A stretch of 64,000 nt of DNA, from the NCBI RefSeq assembly GCF_001956985.1, contig NZ_CP019082.1:6262001-6326000 (forward strand), written 5' to 3'. The position numbers and the translations under genes are program-made. Shown piece by piece: positions 16,037 through 25,826 of the stretch. The notes beneath the pieces were generated by a model. It worked only from the letters and a program-made list of their open reading frames with translations. It made no database searches and was not told where the DNA came from. This DNA is from Paludisphaera borealis. Lineage in GTDB: Bacteria > Planctomycetota > Planctomycetia > Isosphaerales > Isosphaeraceae. Position 1 is the stretch's first letter. Every line of letters starts with the position of its first letter.

Positions 16037-17806
16037 GTGGCCGAAAAGCCCCGAGTTCTTGTCATCGAGCGGGACGCGTCGAGGGGCAAGGCGATTCTCG
16101 AAACCCTCGGCGACGCGTTCGAGGTCACGACCGTCCAATCGATCTCCAAGGCGCTCTCGATGCTCCGCGACTCGCGGTTCGAGGGGGTTTACGTCGACTC
16201 GGCCCAGCTTTCGGCCGTACGATGGGTGGGGATGATCATCCAGGCCGAGGAGATCCTCGACGCGATCGCCGACGGCGTGGCGGTCGTCGACCCGGACCTG
16301 AGGATCATCTGGGCGAACCCCGAATTCTTGTCGCTGACCAGCGCCGAGACACAGGTCATCGGCAATCGGTTCTTCCAGGCGCTCGACGAGTCGGAGATCC
16401 TCGGCCCCGAGCCCTGTCCGTTCACGACGTCCGTCGCCTCGAAGTCGCCGTCGAGCACGCTGCTGAAGATCCGCAACAATCGGTATCTCCGCGTGACGGT
16501 CACGCCGGTGTTCGACGCTCAGCACGTGCTCACCCACCTGATCGCGCTCACCCGCGAGATCACCGACGAGACCCAGCAGCAGCTCAAGGTCAACGCCATC
16601 GCCAAGGCGGGCGACGAGCTTGCCGACCTCACGCCCGAGGAACTCTCGGAGATGGGGGTCGACGAGCGGACCGACCTGCTGAAGCTCAACATCGCGCGGC
16701 ACATGAAGGACCTGATGGGTCTCGACTTCATGGAGATCCGCCTGCTCCACCGGGAGACCGGCAAGCTGATCCCGCTCTTGACCGAGGGGATGACCCCGCT
16801 CGCCGCCAACCGCGAGCTGTTGGCCCGCAAGCACGGGCAGGGGGTCACCGGCTTCGTGGCCGCCACCGGGCAGAGCTACCTCTGTCCCGACACGACCAAG
16901 GACCCGATCTACATCGAAGGGGCCGAGGGCGCCCGCAGCTCGCTCACCGTGCCGCTGATCTACCACGGCAACGTGATCGGCACGCTGAACGTCGAGAGCC
17001 CGCAGGCCGACGCGTTCGACGACCGCGACCGCCAGTTCCTGGAGATCTACGGCCGCAATGTCGCCTCGGCCCTCAACACCCTCGAACTGCTCCAGGCCGA
17101 GAAGGCGAGCACCGCGAACGCCTCGGTGCAGGCGATCAGCCGCGAGGTCGCGATGCCGCTGGACGACATCATCACCGACGCCGCCACGATCCTCGACCGC
17201 TATGCCGGGCACGACGAAGACATCATCGCGCGGCTGCGTCACCTGCTGTACCGCGCCCGGGAGATCCGGGGCATCATCCACAAGGTCGGCACGAGCATCG
17301 CGCCGCCGCCGAGCCGGGTCGTCAAGGCCCCCGCGGCGAAGCTCGCCGGCGCGCGGATTCTGGTCGTCGACGCCGACGAGGCCATCCGCCGGTCGGCCCA
17401 CCAGCTCCTGGGCATGCAAGGCGCCGACGTCGAGACCGCGCGCGACGCCCACGAGGCGCTCGCTCTGATGCGCCAGAACTCGTACTCCGCCGCCCTCGCC
17501 GACATCCGCCTGCCCGACCTCGACGGCTACGAGATCTTCCGCCGACTCCGCGAGACCCAGCCCGGCACCCCCGTCATCCTCATGACCGGCTTCGGCTACG
17601 ACCCCACCCACTCGATCGTCAAGGCCCGCCAGGAAGGCTTGCAGACCGTACTGTACAAACCCTTCCGGTCCGACCGCCTGATGGAAGCCGTCGAGCAAGC
17701 CCTGCACATCAACACCGCCCAGCCCGGCCGGGACGGCGAGAAACCCAAGTCGCCCCATCCCGATCCCGTTCCGACGCCGGCCGAAGACCCCCCGCCGGCG
17801 AGCTGA
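16037..17806 (+). CDS. Signalling protein with PAS, GAF and receiver domains but no kinase
   Basis: Predicted length is 589 aa from GTG 16037, chosen because the N-terminal receiver-like fold (RVLVIERDASRGKAILETLG) starts immediately after; no Shine-Dalgarno sequence supports it, and GTG 15995 is an alternative. Order: a degenerate receiver (1-55), PAS (about 60-180, ILDAIADGVAVVDPDLRIIWAN), GAF (about 215-355, GVTGFVAATGQSYL), a helical region resembling a kinase dimerisation domain but without its His, and a C-terminal receiver (about 458-575) with the phospho-Asp (ADIRLPD), Thr (LMTGF) and Lys (YKPF). With no ATPase domain it is likely a phosphorylation-controlled integrator. It is cytoplasmic. 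The partner kinase is not adjacent. Confidence 0.75.
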   Translation: MAEKPRVLVIERDASRGKAILETLGDAFEVTTVQSISKALSMLRDSRFEGVYVDSAQLSAVRWVGMIIQAEEILDAIADGVAVVDPDLRIIWANPEFLSLTSAETQVIGNRFFQALDESEILGPEPCPFTTSVASKSPSSTLLKIRNNRYLRVTVTPVFDAQHVLTHLIALTREITDETQQQLKVNAIAKAGDELADLTPEELSEMGVDERTDLLKLNIARHMKDLMGLDFMEIRLLHRETGKLIPLLTEGMTPLAANRELLARKHGQGVTGFVAATGQSYLCPDTTKDPIYIEGAEGARSSLTVPLIYHGNVIGTLNVESPQADAFDDRDRQFLEIYGRNVASALNTLELLQAEKASTANASVQAISREVAMPLDDIITDAATILDRYAGHDEDIIARLRHLLYRAREIRGIIHKVGTSIAPPPSRVVKAPAAKLAGARILVVDADEAIRRSAHQLLGMQGADVETARDAHEALALMRQNSYSAALADIRLPDLDGYEIFRRLRETQPGTPVILMTGFGYDPTHSIVKARQEGLQTVLYKPFRSDRLMEAVEQALHINTAQPGRDGEKPKSPHPDPVPTPAEDPPPAS

Positions 17807-17820
17807 CGCTGCCGGGATTT

Positions 17821-17940
17821 CCGGCCTCATGAAAATGGGCTCGCGGTCGGCAGGGTCCGAGTACAAGCCCGAAGCGCCAGCGAGTGCGTTTCCAGTCGGC
17901 CATTCGAATCCATGCACTCGCCGGCGATTCGGGCTTGTAC
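17821..17940. repeat. Long hairpin repeat, copy 4, with reversed CATTTTCATG tail
   Basis: Arms 17861-17887 and 17914-17940 (core CAAGCCCGAAGCGCC and its partner with one mismatch) flank a 26-base loop. The tail motif is on the left side and reversed: CCGGCCTCATGAAAATGGG at 17821-17839. The element separates two convergent genes and ends two bases before the stop codon of the BatA-like gene, a terminator-like position matching copy 1. Confidence 0.9.
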
Positions 17941-17942
17941 TT

Positions 17943-20036
17943 TTAGATATAGACGCGTTTGTTATAGATATACCACTCGATCAGGAGCACGGCCAGGCCG
18001 GCGGCGGCGAGGTATTTCCACCAGTCGAGTTTCGTGACGGGGAGCGTCTGGACGCCGGCCACGGGGCTGTAGCCGATCTTGATCTTGTACGACTCGACCT
18101 GGCCCTCCGGCGCTCCGGCGGGGACCAGCCCGCGCGGGGCGAGGTCGCTTTCGCGGAAGTCGAAGAGGTTCACCGCGAACGGCAGCAGACCGTCCTTCCC
18201 CCAGCGCGCCTGGTAGAAGCCGGTGGTCGCGGCCTCGTTGTACACGAACGTCCCCTGGGGGTTGCGCTCGACCGTCTCGGTCTTCGAGCCGTCGGCCGAC
18301 GTGACCTGGATCGTCTTCTCGGCCGTCTCGGCGCGGAGGGCGATGGGCTTGCCGGGGCTCGTCGTCAGTTCGCCATCGCCGCCCCGGACGTTGCCCATCG
18401 CCTCGACGCCGTTGAACAGGAAGAGCGGGAAGCTGATGTACCGGAACCACGTCGTATTCGGGTTCGGCCCGTCGAGCAGCGGGAACGTCACCACGGTGTC
18501 GGTGAACCCCTCGCGCGGGACCGCGAAGGCGAGCGGGCCGAGGTTGCTCTCAATCAGCGTGGTCGCCCCGGAAGGGGGCTCGACGATGCGGGCCTTGGCG
18601 ACGTAGACAAGCGCCAGGTCGCGGATGTACTGCATCAGGGGGTGACTGATGTTCCAGTCGAGGATCACCGGGTTCTCGACGTCCCTGGCCTTGTCGTACG
18701 CCGCGCCCGGCGGGAAGACGCCGAAATACAAGGCGTTGGCCTCGGGGGGCGTCTCAGGACGCCATCCGTCGTAAATCACGAGGTCGTAGCGTCCCCCTTT
18801 GATGTCCCGAGCGACCGCCTCCCCCTTGGCCTCGTCGGGCGTGACGACGAGCACGTCGGCCTGGTCGACGGCCGTGGGGGTGTTGAAGGCGTCGACCAAG
18901 TACCGGTCGCCGGCCGAGACCGCCAGCACCTGCGCCTTGCGGGCGTTGCCCACGACGGCGAAGGCTCGGTTGTCGACGGCCAGCGCGTCGTCGATCGGCA
19001 GCCGGACCTCGAATGCGGCGAGCTGGGTCTCGGGGATGTCGAACTTGAACGACTGGTCGGTCCGCGCGGGGATCTCAAGCGCGACGGCGTCGACCAGCGA
19101 GCCCTCATCGCCGGGCTTGTCGGTTTGATGGCGAAAGAGCTGAGCCTCGGTCTTCACCGGCTCGGGTCGAAAGTTATGAACCCGCCCGAAAAGCTGGTAG
19201 ACGTCGGGCTTGTCGTCGCTCGTCCGGCCCTGAAGGGCGACGATCGCGACGTTGTCGGACGGGTTGCGGGCGTCGGCCGGGCTCGAACCTTCGCCGGGGC
19301 GGACGTAAGGCGGGGGAGGAGGACCGATCACGACGACCTCGGGTTCCAGGTTGCCGAGGCTGAAGCCCTCGACGTCCGGGAAGCCGCCGTCGGTGTAGAT
19401 GAACAGCTTGGGCGTGATCTGGGCCGTCGCGACGACCCCCTCGCCGAACTGCTTCGACGGGTTCGCCAGGCCCGAGGCGACCTGAAGCGCCTCGCGCAGC
19501 GACGTCGACGACTGGGTCGGCTGAATCGCGTCGATCCGACTGAGCAGCAACCTCTTGTCACTCGTGTAGTTCGAGACCACCCGGGCCGAATCGGCGAACG
19601 AAACGACCATCGCCAGATCGTCGCCGCCCATGTTGCGGACGATCTTGCGCGCCTCCTCGCGGGCCTTCTCCAGCCGGCTCGGCGCCACGTCGGTCGCCGA
19701 CATGCTGGCCGAATCGTCGATCATCAGGACGTACCGTTGCGCCTGGCCGCCGGTCCCCTTCATCCGGGGGCCGGCGAGCGCCAGCATCGCGAGGGCGATG
19801 ATCAGCAGTTGAAGGAACAGCAGCAAGTTGCGTCGGAGCCGCTGAAACAGGCTGTTGACATGCAGGTCTTCGAGGCTTTTCCGCCAGAGCAGCGTACTGG
19901 CCACCTGCACCGGGCGTCGCCGGAGCTTGAGGAAGTAGAGCGCGACGATCCCGAGCGGGACGGCGGCGAGCGCGAGCCACCGCAGGGGCCCCAGCGGCGA
20001 ACTGAACTCGAGCGACTTTACGAAGTCCCAAGGCAT
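17943..20036 (-). CDS. BatA-like membrane protein with a VWA domain
   Basis: Predicted length is 697 aa from ATG 20036 behind GGAGG. The N-terminus is the BatA (aerotolerance regulator N-terminal) module: a membrane segment (LRWLALAAVPLGIVALYFL), the loop with LLWRKSLEDL, and a second segment (LLLFLQLLIIALAMLAL). A VWA domain follows with the metal site DDSAS plus later Thr and Asp residues (IYTDGG). The large C-terminal part is beta-rich and closes with a membrane helix (YLAAAGLAVLLIEWYIY). Proteins of this type work with MoxR ATPases and DUF58 proteins in envelope or metal-cofactor maturation. This is the last gene of the seven-gene operon, 24 bases after the small one-TM gene. A hairpin repeat follows the stop. 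Confidence 0.85.
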   Translation of the reverse strand: MPWDFVKSLEFSSPLGPLRWLALAAVPLGIVALYFLKLRRRPVQVASTLLWRKSLEDLHVNSLFQRLRRNLLLFLQLLIIALAMLALAGPRMKGTGGQAQRYVLMIDDSASMSATDVAPSRLEKAREEARKIVRNMGGDDLAMVVSFADSARVVSNYTSDKRLLLSRIDAIQPTQSSTSLREALQVASGLANPSKQFGEGVVATAQITPKLFIYTDGGFPDVEGFSLGNLEPEVVVIGPPPPPYVRPGEGSSPADARNPSDNVAIVALQGRTSDDKPDVYQLFGRVHNFRPEPVKTEAQLFRHQTDKPGDEGSLVDAVALEIPARTDQSFKFDIPETQLAAFEVRLPIDDALAVDNRAFAVVGNARKAQVLAVSAGDRYLVDAFNTPTAVDQADVLVVTPDEAKGEAVARDIKGGRYDLVIYDGWRPETPPEANALYFGVFPPGAAYDKARDVENPVILDWNISHPLMQYIRDLALVYVAKARIVEPPSGATTLIESNLGPLAFAVPREGFTDTVVTFPLLDGPNPNTTWFRYISFPLFLFNGVEAMGNVRGGDGELTTSPGKPIALRAETAEKTIQVTSADGSKTETVERNPQGTFVYNEAATTGFYQARWGKDGLLPFAVNLFDFRESDLAPRGLVPAGAPEGQVESYKIKIGYSPVAGVQTLPVTKLDWWKYLAAAGLAVLLIEWYIYNKRVYI

Positions 20037-20060
20037 CGTCCGAGTCCTCCGGCGTTCGGG

Positions 20061-20198
20061 TCAGAGTTCGGGTCCGCGACCCGCGAGGTCCGACCGTTCG
20101 CCTTTCCGCCTCACGACCATCATGTACAACACGTAGGCGACGAGAAGTCCGCCGATCCCGTAAAACACGGCCGGACTGGTGATCCAGAAGCGATCCAT
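20061..20198 (-). CDS. Small single-span membrane protein (45 aa)
   Basis: A short gene between the DUF58 and BatA-like genes, read ATG 20198 to TGA 20061. It encodes 45 residues: a polar head (MDRFWITSP), one clear membrane helix (VFYGIGGLLVAYVLYMMVV) and a basic, then polar tail (RRKGERSDLAGRGPEL), predicting the tail in the cytoplasm. GAGG lies about eight bases before the ATG. Gaps are 32 bases upstream and 24 downstream, the same as between the other genes of the operon, and the frame would be hard to keep open by chance with such composition. No family was recognised. A small subunit or stabiliser for the membrane VWA complex is a reasonable inference, not a demonstrated role. Confidence 0.7.
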   Translation of the reverse strand: MDRFWITSPAVFYGIGGLLVAYVLYMMVVRRKGERSDLAGRGPEL

Positions 20199-20230
20199 GA
20201 GAAAAACCTCGAACGACGATCCGTCTTCGC

Positions 20231-21175
20231 TTACTTGACCAGGCCACGCTCGCGAAGGTAATTGAGGATCAGCTTGTCAAAAGGATATTGATTGGTCGTA
20301 AAAATGTACGTGATCCCGCGCCGGGTGCACCATTCCTTGAGCCCGCCGACGAAGGCGTTGAGATTGTCCTTATACCGCTTGAGCAACGGCGCGCTCATCG
20401 TGATCTCGGCGACGTCGTCGTCCTCGCAGTCGACCAGCCGGAGGTCGCCCACCAGCTCGGGCTCGACTTCCTCCTGGCTCAAAACATGGATGACGTAGAC
20501 GTCCATGTTGCGGGCGAGGAGGTAGCGGAGGGCGTCTTCATAGCCGTTCTTGTCGAGGAAATCGGAGATCACCACGACGACTCCCTTGCCGCCGTGGCGG
20601 ATGGCGAAGTCGCGGGCGGCCGACGTCAGGTTGCTCTCGCCGGTCGGCTGGAGCCGTTCGAGGTACTGTATCACCCGCCACATCTGCGAACGCCCGCGCA
20701 CGCCGGGAATCCCCTGGTCGAGCTTGTTCGCGAACGTCTCCATGATGACACGGTCGTGATTGACTAGACCGACGAACGCCAGCGCCGCGGCCACCTGCTT
20801 GCCGTAGTGAAGTTTCGACGGCGTCCCGAAGCTCATCGACAGGCTGGTGTCGAGCAGCGTGTGGACTTGCAGGTCTTCCTCTTCGAGGAACAGCTTGAGG
20901 AACAGCCGGTCGAGCCGGGCGTAGACGTTCCAGTCGATATGCCTCAGGTCGTCGCCCGCCGAATACTGGCGATGCTCGGCGAACTCGACCGACGAGCCCC
21001 GCTTCTTGCTCTTGCGCTCACCCTTCATCCGCCCCGAGATGATCTTGCGGCTGACCAGCTCAAGCTGTTCGAGCTTGTGCATGAAGTCGGGGTCCAGCAA
21101 CGGCGCGGAGCCCGACCGGGACGCCGGCGGGGCCGGGTCGGTCGAGGCGGTCGGAATCGGATGGGCGCCAGGCAT
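20231..21175 (-). CDS. DUF58 domain protein
   Basis: Predicted length is 314 aa from ATG 21175; a later Met at 21082 is possible. DUF58 features are clear: LLDPDFMHKLEQLEL near the start, the basic region GRMKGERKSKKRG, then SAGDDLRHIDWNVYARLDRLFLKLF, the family hallmark, and a VWA-like core with DTSLS as the metal-binding DxSxS and VVVISDFLD later. DUF58 proteins pair with MoxR AAA ATPases; they are thought to help assemble or mature partner complexes. It is cytoplasmic, with no membrane span. It is the fifth gene of the operon, 23 bases after the three-TM protein gene and 32 bases before the small membrane protein gene. Confidence 0.9.
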   Translation of the reverse strand: MPGAHPIPTASTDPAPPASRSGSAPLLDPDFMHKLEQLELVSRKIISGRMKGERKSKKRGSSVEFAEHRQYSAGDDLRHIDWNVYARLDRLFLKLFLEEEDLQVHTLLDTSLSMSFGTPSKLHYGKQVAAALAFVGLVNHDRVIMETFANKLDQGIPGVRGRSQMWRVIQYLERLQPTGESNLTSAARDFAIRHGGKGVVVVISDFLDKNGYEDALRYLLARNMDVYVIHVLSQEEVEPELVGDLRLVDCEDDDVAEITMSAPLLKRYKDNLNAFVGGLKEWCTRRGITYIFTTNQYPFDKLILNYLRERGLVK

Positions 21176-21198
21176 GGGATAACTCGAATTCGTCTGTA

Positions 21199-21567
21199 TC
21201 AGGTCCAGTAGTGGTCCGACACCCAGAAGAGGCCGTAAATGAACGCGACGGCCGCGCTCACGCCCAGAATCCAGGGGACCAGGGCGGCCAGGAAGATCGT
21301 CCACCGGGCTTTCAGGCCCAGCGGCGGGCAGCGGTGCAAATAGGCCAAGGCCGTGAACCAGCTTTCGAGGACCACCAGGGCCCCCGCGCCGGCCGCGACC
21401 AAGGCCAGCAGCGGCTCAGACCGCCAGGCGAAGACCGACACGGCGAGCAGCAGGCCGCACAGCGAGACCAGGCAGATCACGTCGTTCTTCGAAAAGATCA
21501 ACGGTTCGGGCCTGGGACGCTTCCAGTCGATCTCGGGGACCGGCGGCGGATCGTAGATGTCGTGCAT
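21199..21567 (-). CDS. Small membrane protein with three predicted spans
   Basis: Predicted length is 122 aa. A Pro-rich cytoplasmic head (MHDIYDPPPVPEIDWKRPRP) is followed by hydrophobic stretches VICLVSLCGLLLAVSVFAW, LLALVAAGAGALVVLESWF and WTIFLAALVPWILGVSAAVAFIYGLFWV. No known domain was recognised. The gene lies between MoxR (31-base gap) and DUF58 (23-base gap) in the seven-gene operon, so it is most likely a membrane component of the same complex. The start at 21567 has only a weak ribosome site (AGG 14 bases upstream), which fits translational coupling to the gene before it. Confidence 0.75.
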   Translation of the reverse strand: MHDIYDPPPVPEIDWKRPRPEPLIFSKNDVICLVSLCGLLLAVSVFAWRSEPLLALVAAGAGALVVLESWFTALAYLHRCPPLGLKARWTIFLAALVPWILGVSAAVAFIYGLFWVSDHYWT

Positions 21568-21598
21568 GATGAGCGAGCCTGTGATCGTCGAGCCTCCG

Positions 21599-22627
<1,029 letters not shown>

Positions 22628-22676
22628 CGCCGAGGTTCCTTTCGTGTCGTGTTCGCTTATCTTGAATCGTGAGTTG

Positions 22677-25600
22677 CTAAGAGCCCGCGCCGGGGTCGGG
22701 TTTGGGCTTATCTTTTTCCTTGGGCTTGTCCTTTTCGCGATCTTCCCAGACGCGCTGCTTGGCCTTGAGGAGGCGGTTGGTGTAACCGGCCTCATCGGCC
22801 TTGGCCGACTCGGGCGCGAGTCCGGCGCCGCCGGCTCCGGGGGCGGGCCGGGCCGGTTTCGAGCGGTCTTGCGGGGCGGTCCCTTCGAGCAACGGCTCGC
22901 CGATCGGGGCGGTCCGCGGTTCGTCGCCGGGAACGGCGGTCGGATCGAAGCGAGTGGCCGCGCGGGAGCGGTCGAGCTGCTCGCCGACCTCGGCCTTGCG
23001 CGACTTGAGCTGGTCCATGTAAGTGCTGGCCATCTGGGGCTCTTGGCCACGCAGGCTCCGCCAGCGGTTGGCCAGGTCGTGCCGGATGCGGTCGACGTCG
23101 AAGGCGATCCGCCGCACGGCGACGTCGCCCAGGAACAGGCAGCCCGCCAGCCAGAGCAACGTGGGCCAGAGCGCGGCGAAGGCTCGGGGATTGATCAGCC
23201 CGGGATCGCGCCGGAAGTGGTTGGCGCCGGCGACGGTCCGCCGCAGGTCGAGCTGGCCGTCGGGGGTGTATTGCCACGACGCTTCCTGTCCGTCGGTCAG
23301 ACTGGCGGCGGTTTCGAGGGGGGCCGGATTCGACCGCAGCTCGCGGTACTCGTCGGAGTAAGGGACCGAGACGCCGCTGGAGATCACCCCCTGGTTGCCG
23401 TCGGCCCCGCGATACCCAAGGTTGACGAAATAGTTGCCGCGGGCGTCGGCGTTCTCGATGGTCGCCTCGTAGCGTCCGGGGGCCGACTGGGTCAGCTCAA
23501 GCGGAGCCGCCTTGAGGTCGGGGTCGACCACGTTCCCCTGGATGCGGAGGAAGTTCAAGAACTGGTCGTCCTTGTCGAGCGCGTCGACGACGACCTTGAT
23601 GCGTCCCTCCTCGCGGCGGACGGTCATGGCGACGTTGCCCTGCTGGGCCGGTCGCATCGTCCACCGCACGACCTGCGACCAGAACGCGGCGTAGTTCTGC
23701 CAGTCGGGCCAGGCCTTGGCCCAACGCCGGCCGGCGTCGGACGTGAACGCGAGCGACCGCCCTAGGCCGTAGGTCCAGTGGGCCAGCACCGGGTTCACCT
23801 GGCCGGTGGGGAGCGGCGAGACGATCGGCATCTCGACCAGCTCGTTCTCCTTGAGGGTCGTCAGCACCAGGCCGGTGATCCCCGGCAAGTCGTCGGACAA
23901 GCCCATGACGGGCTCGGTGATCGGGCTTTGAAGCCGGGGCGCCCAGGGCTTCTCCTGCTCGAAGATCAGCGGTCGCGAGATCGTCCGCGCTTCCTTCTGA
24001 TAGATGCGGGGCAGGGCGCTGGGGTTGGTGACGTTGTAGAATCGGCCCTTGGTTCGGCGAGCGAGGTTCTGCATCACCGACATGGCGCCCAGGTCGTTGC
24101 CGTGCGCCGCGGTGAGGACGGCCGTCACCGTGATCTTGCTCTGGGCGAGCTGGTTGATGACGCGCGGGGTCGGGGGCGTCGGGTCGCCGTCGCTGATGAT
24201 CACGATGTGCTTGGTCATCGCGTCGCGGACCGCGTTCAGGCCGGTCATGGCCTTGACCAGCGACGGGTCGAAATCGGGCATGTCGCCAGGCGTCATCCGG
24301 TCGATCGCCCGGAGCATCGAGGGGCGGCCGCTTCCGATCGTTCGAAGCGAGAACAGCCACGCTTCTTCGCCTTCCCAGTGGAGCATGCCGGCGTAGTCGT
24401 AGCTCGAAAGCGCGTTGATCGCCGCCTTGGCCACGACCTTCTGCCAGAAGTTGCCTTCGGGGATCTCGCTGGCGTGCATGATCAGGACCATCGCCCCCAG
24501 GCCTTGAATCTTCAAGGCTTTGATCTGCATGTCGACCGGCAGCGCCTTCTCGACGGGGGTGTTCATCCAGCCCCCGGCGCCGAAGCTGTCGCGGCCTCCC
24601 AGCATGATGAGGCCGGCGCCCATGTCGTGGCAGTTGGAGGCCAGAAGCTGAGTCTGGCTCTCGGTGAACGCCTCCTTGGGGACGTTCGCCAGGATCACAC
24701 AGTCGTAGGGTTGAAGCTGCGCGACGTCGGTCGGCAGTGGGTCGCCGCCGACCCCTCCCGTGCCATCGATCCGGGGAGCGGTGAGGGTCCTGACCTCGAT
24801 CTCCTTCTCCCGGAGCGCCTTGACCAGTTCGACGTGCTCGCCGGCGGTCCCCTCGATCAAGAGCACCTGGGCCTTGCCCCGGGCGTGCGTGAACCCTTCG
24901 GCCACGTTGTTGATCGACCGGCGGTCGCCGCTGTCCTTGTCGGGGATGAACTCGGCGGTGAACGTGTAAAAATTGGGCTCGGTGATCAACTGCTTGAGCG
25001 TCAACACGTTGAGCCCACGCTGAAGCTCGATCGGCGAGGGCTTCTCGTTGCCGGCCGCCGGCGCGCGGTAGCCGTCGGCCTTCTGGAAGATCTGGAGCGT
25101 CCCCGAGGTCGGCTCGCTGGCCCGGATCACGACGTTGATGTTGACCGTCTCACCCTTCTTGACGTCGGGCGGAATCGACACCTTCTCGACCAGGACCTCG
25201 CGGTCGTAGTAGTAGCTGATCGGCAGGACGTCGACCTGCACGCCGAGCGACTTGGCGACGAGCACCTGTTCGAGCAGGTTGCCGCGATTCTCGTTGCCGT
25301 CGGAGAGGATCACGATCCGCCGCGCCGTGTCTTCGGGGAACGTCGCCAGGGCGAGCTTCAGGGCGGCGGCCAGGTCGGTGTTCTCGGCGTCGATGGTGCT
25401 CTCGACGCCCATCAAGTTCAGCTCGCTGGGCGCGGGAGGGATCTCGACGCGCGGGCTCTTGCCGAAGACGATCACCCCGGCCAGGTCGTCCTTCCGACGC
25501 TTCTTCGAGGCCTCGGTCACGTACGTGAGCGCCGCCTTCTGCTGGTCGCGCGGCACGCTCTGCGAGGCGTCGACCAGGAACATGGTCGTCAGCCGGTCCG

Positions 25601-25802
25601 AGCGGCGGACGGTCTGCATCTCGGCCAGGGCCAGCACGATCAGGGTGACGACCGCCGCGCGGAACACGATCGCCAGGGCGCGGCGGAACGAGCCCAGGCC
25701 CGACAGGCTGCCGTAGCTCATCCAGACCAGCGGGGGCAGGATAAGCGGGATCAAGATCAGCCACCAGGGCTGCCCGAACGTGATCGAGACGTTTCCCAGC
25801 AT
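22677..25802 (-). CDS. Large membrane VWA protein with a GATase1-like middle
   Basis: Predicted length is 1041 aa. Two membrane segments at the N-terminus (PWWLILIPLILPPLVWM and ALAIVFRAAVVTLIVLALAE) precede a VWA domain with DASQS as the metal site and IVILSDGNENRG at the usual later position. Around residue 320 begins a glutamine-amidotransferase-like fold (AQVLLIEGTAGEH, CVILANVP, GLIMLGGRDSFG) without an evident catalytic Cys nucleophile in the usual elbow. A second VWA-like segment (HIVIISDGDPT) and a beta-rich region follow, then a membrane helix near residue 910 (LLWLAGCLFLGDVAV) and a charged cytoplasmic tail rich in Lys, Glu and Pro. It is the second gene of the operon, 24 bases after the NHL lipoprotein gene. 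It is probably the main envelope-facing subunit. Confidence 0.85.
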   Translation of the reverse strand: MLGNVSITFGQPWWLILIPLILPPLVWMSYGSLSGLGSFRRALAIVFRAAVVTLIVLALAEMQTVRRSDRLTTMFLVDASQSVPRDQQKAALTYVTEASKKRRKDDLAGVIVFGKSPRVEIPPAPSELNLMGVESTIDAENTDLAAALKLALATFPEDTARRIVILSDGNENRGNLLEQVLVAKSLGVQVDVLPISYYYDREVLVEKVSIPPDVKKGETVNINVVIRASEPTSGTLQIFQKADGYRAPAAGNEKPSPIELQRGLNVLTLKQLITEPNFYTFTAEFIPDKDSGDRRSINNVAEGFTHARGKAQVLLIEGTAGEHVELVKALREKEIEVRTLTAPRIDGTGGVGGDPLPTDVAQLQPYDCVILANVPKEAFTESQTQLLASNCHDMGAGLIMLGGRDSFGAGGWMNTPVEKALPVDMQIKALKIQGLGAMVLIMHASEIPEGNFWQKVVAKAAINALSSYDYAGMLHWEGEEAWLFSLRTIGSGRPSMLRAIDRMTPGDMPDFDPSLVKAMTGLNAVRDAMTKHIVIISDGDPTPPTPRVINQLAQSKITVTAVLTAAHGNDLGAMSVMQNLARRTKGRFYNVTNPSALPRIYQKEARTISRPLIFEQEKPWAPRLQSPITEPVMGLSDDLPGITGLVLTTLKENELVEMPIVSPLPTGQVNPVLAHWTYGLGRSLAFTSDAGRRWAKAWPDWQNYAAFWSQVVRWTMRPAQQGNVAMTVRREEGRIKVVVDALDKDDQFLNFLRIQGNVVDPDLKAAPLELTQSAPGRYEATIENADARGNYFVNLGYRGADGNQGVISSGVSVPYSDEYRELRSNPAPLETAASLTDGQEASWQYTPDGQLDLRRTVAGANHFRRDPGLINPRAFAALWPTLLWLAGCLFLGDVAVRRIAFDVDRIRHDLANRWRSLRGQEPQMASTYMDQLKSRKAEVGEQLDRSRAATRFDPTAVPGDEPRTAPIGEPLLEGTAPQDRSKPARPAPGAGGAGLAPESAKADEAGYTNRLLKAKQRVWEDREKDKPKEKDKPKPDPGAGS

Positions 25803-25826
25803 CCTCGTCAGACCCCTGAAGCCGCG

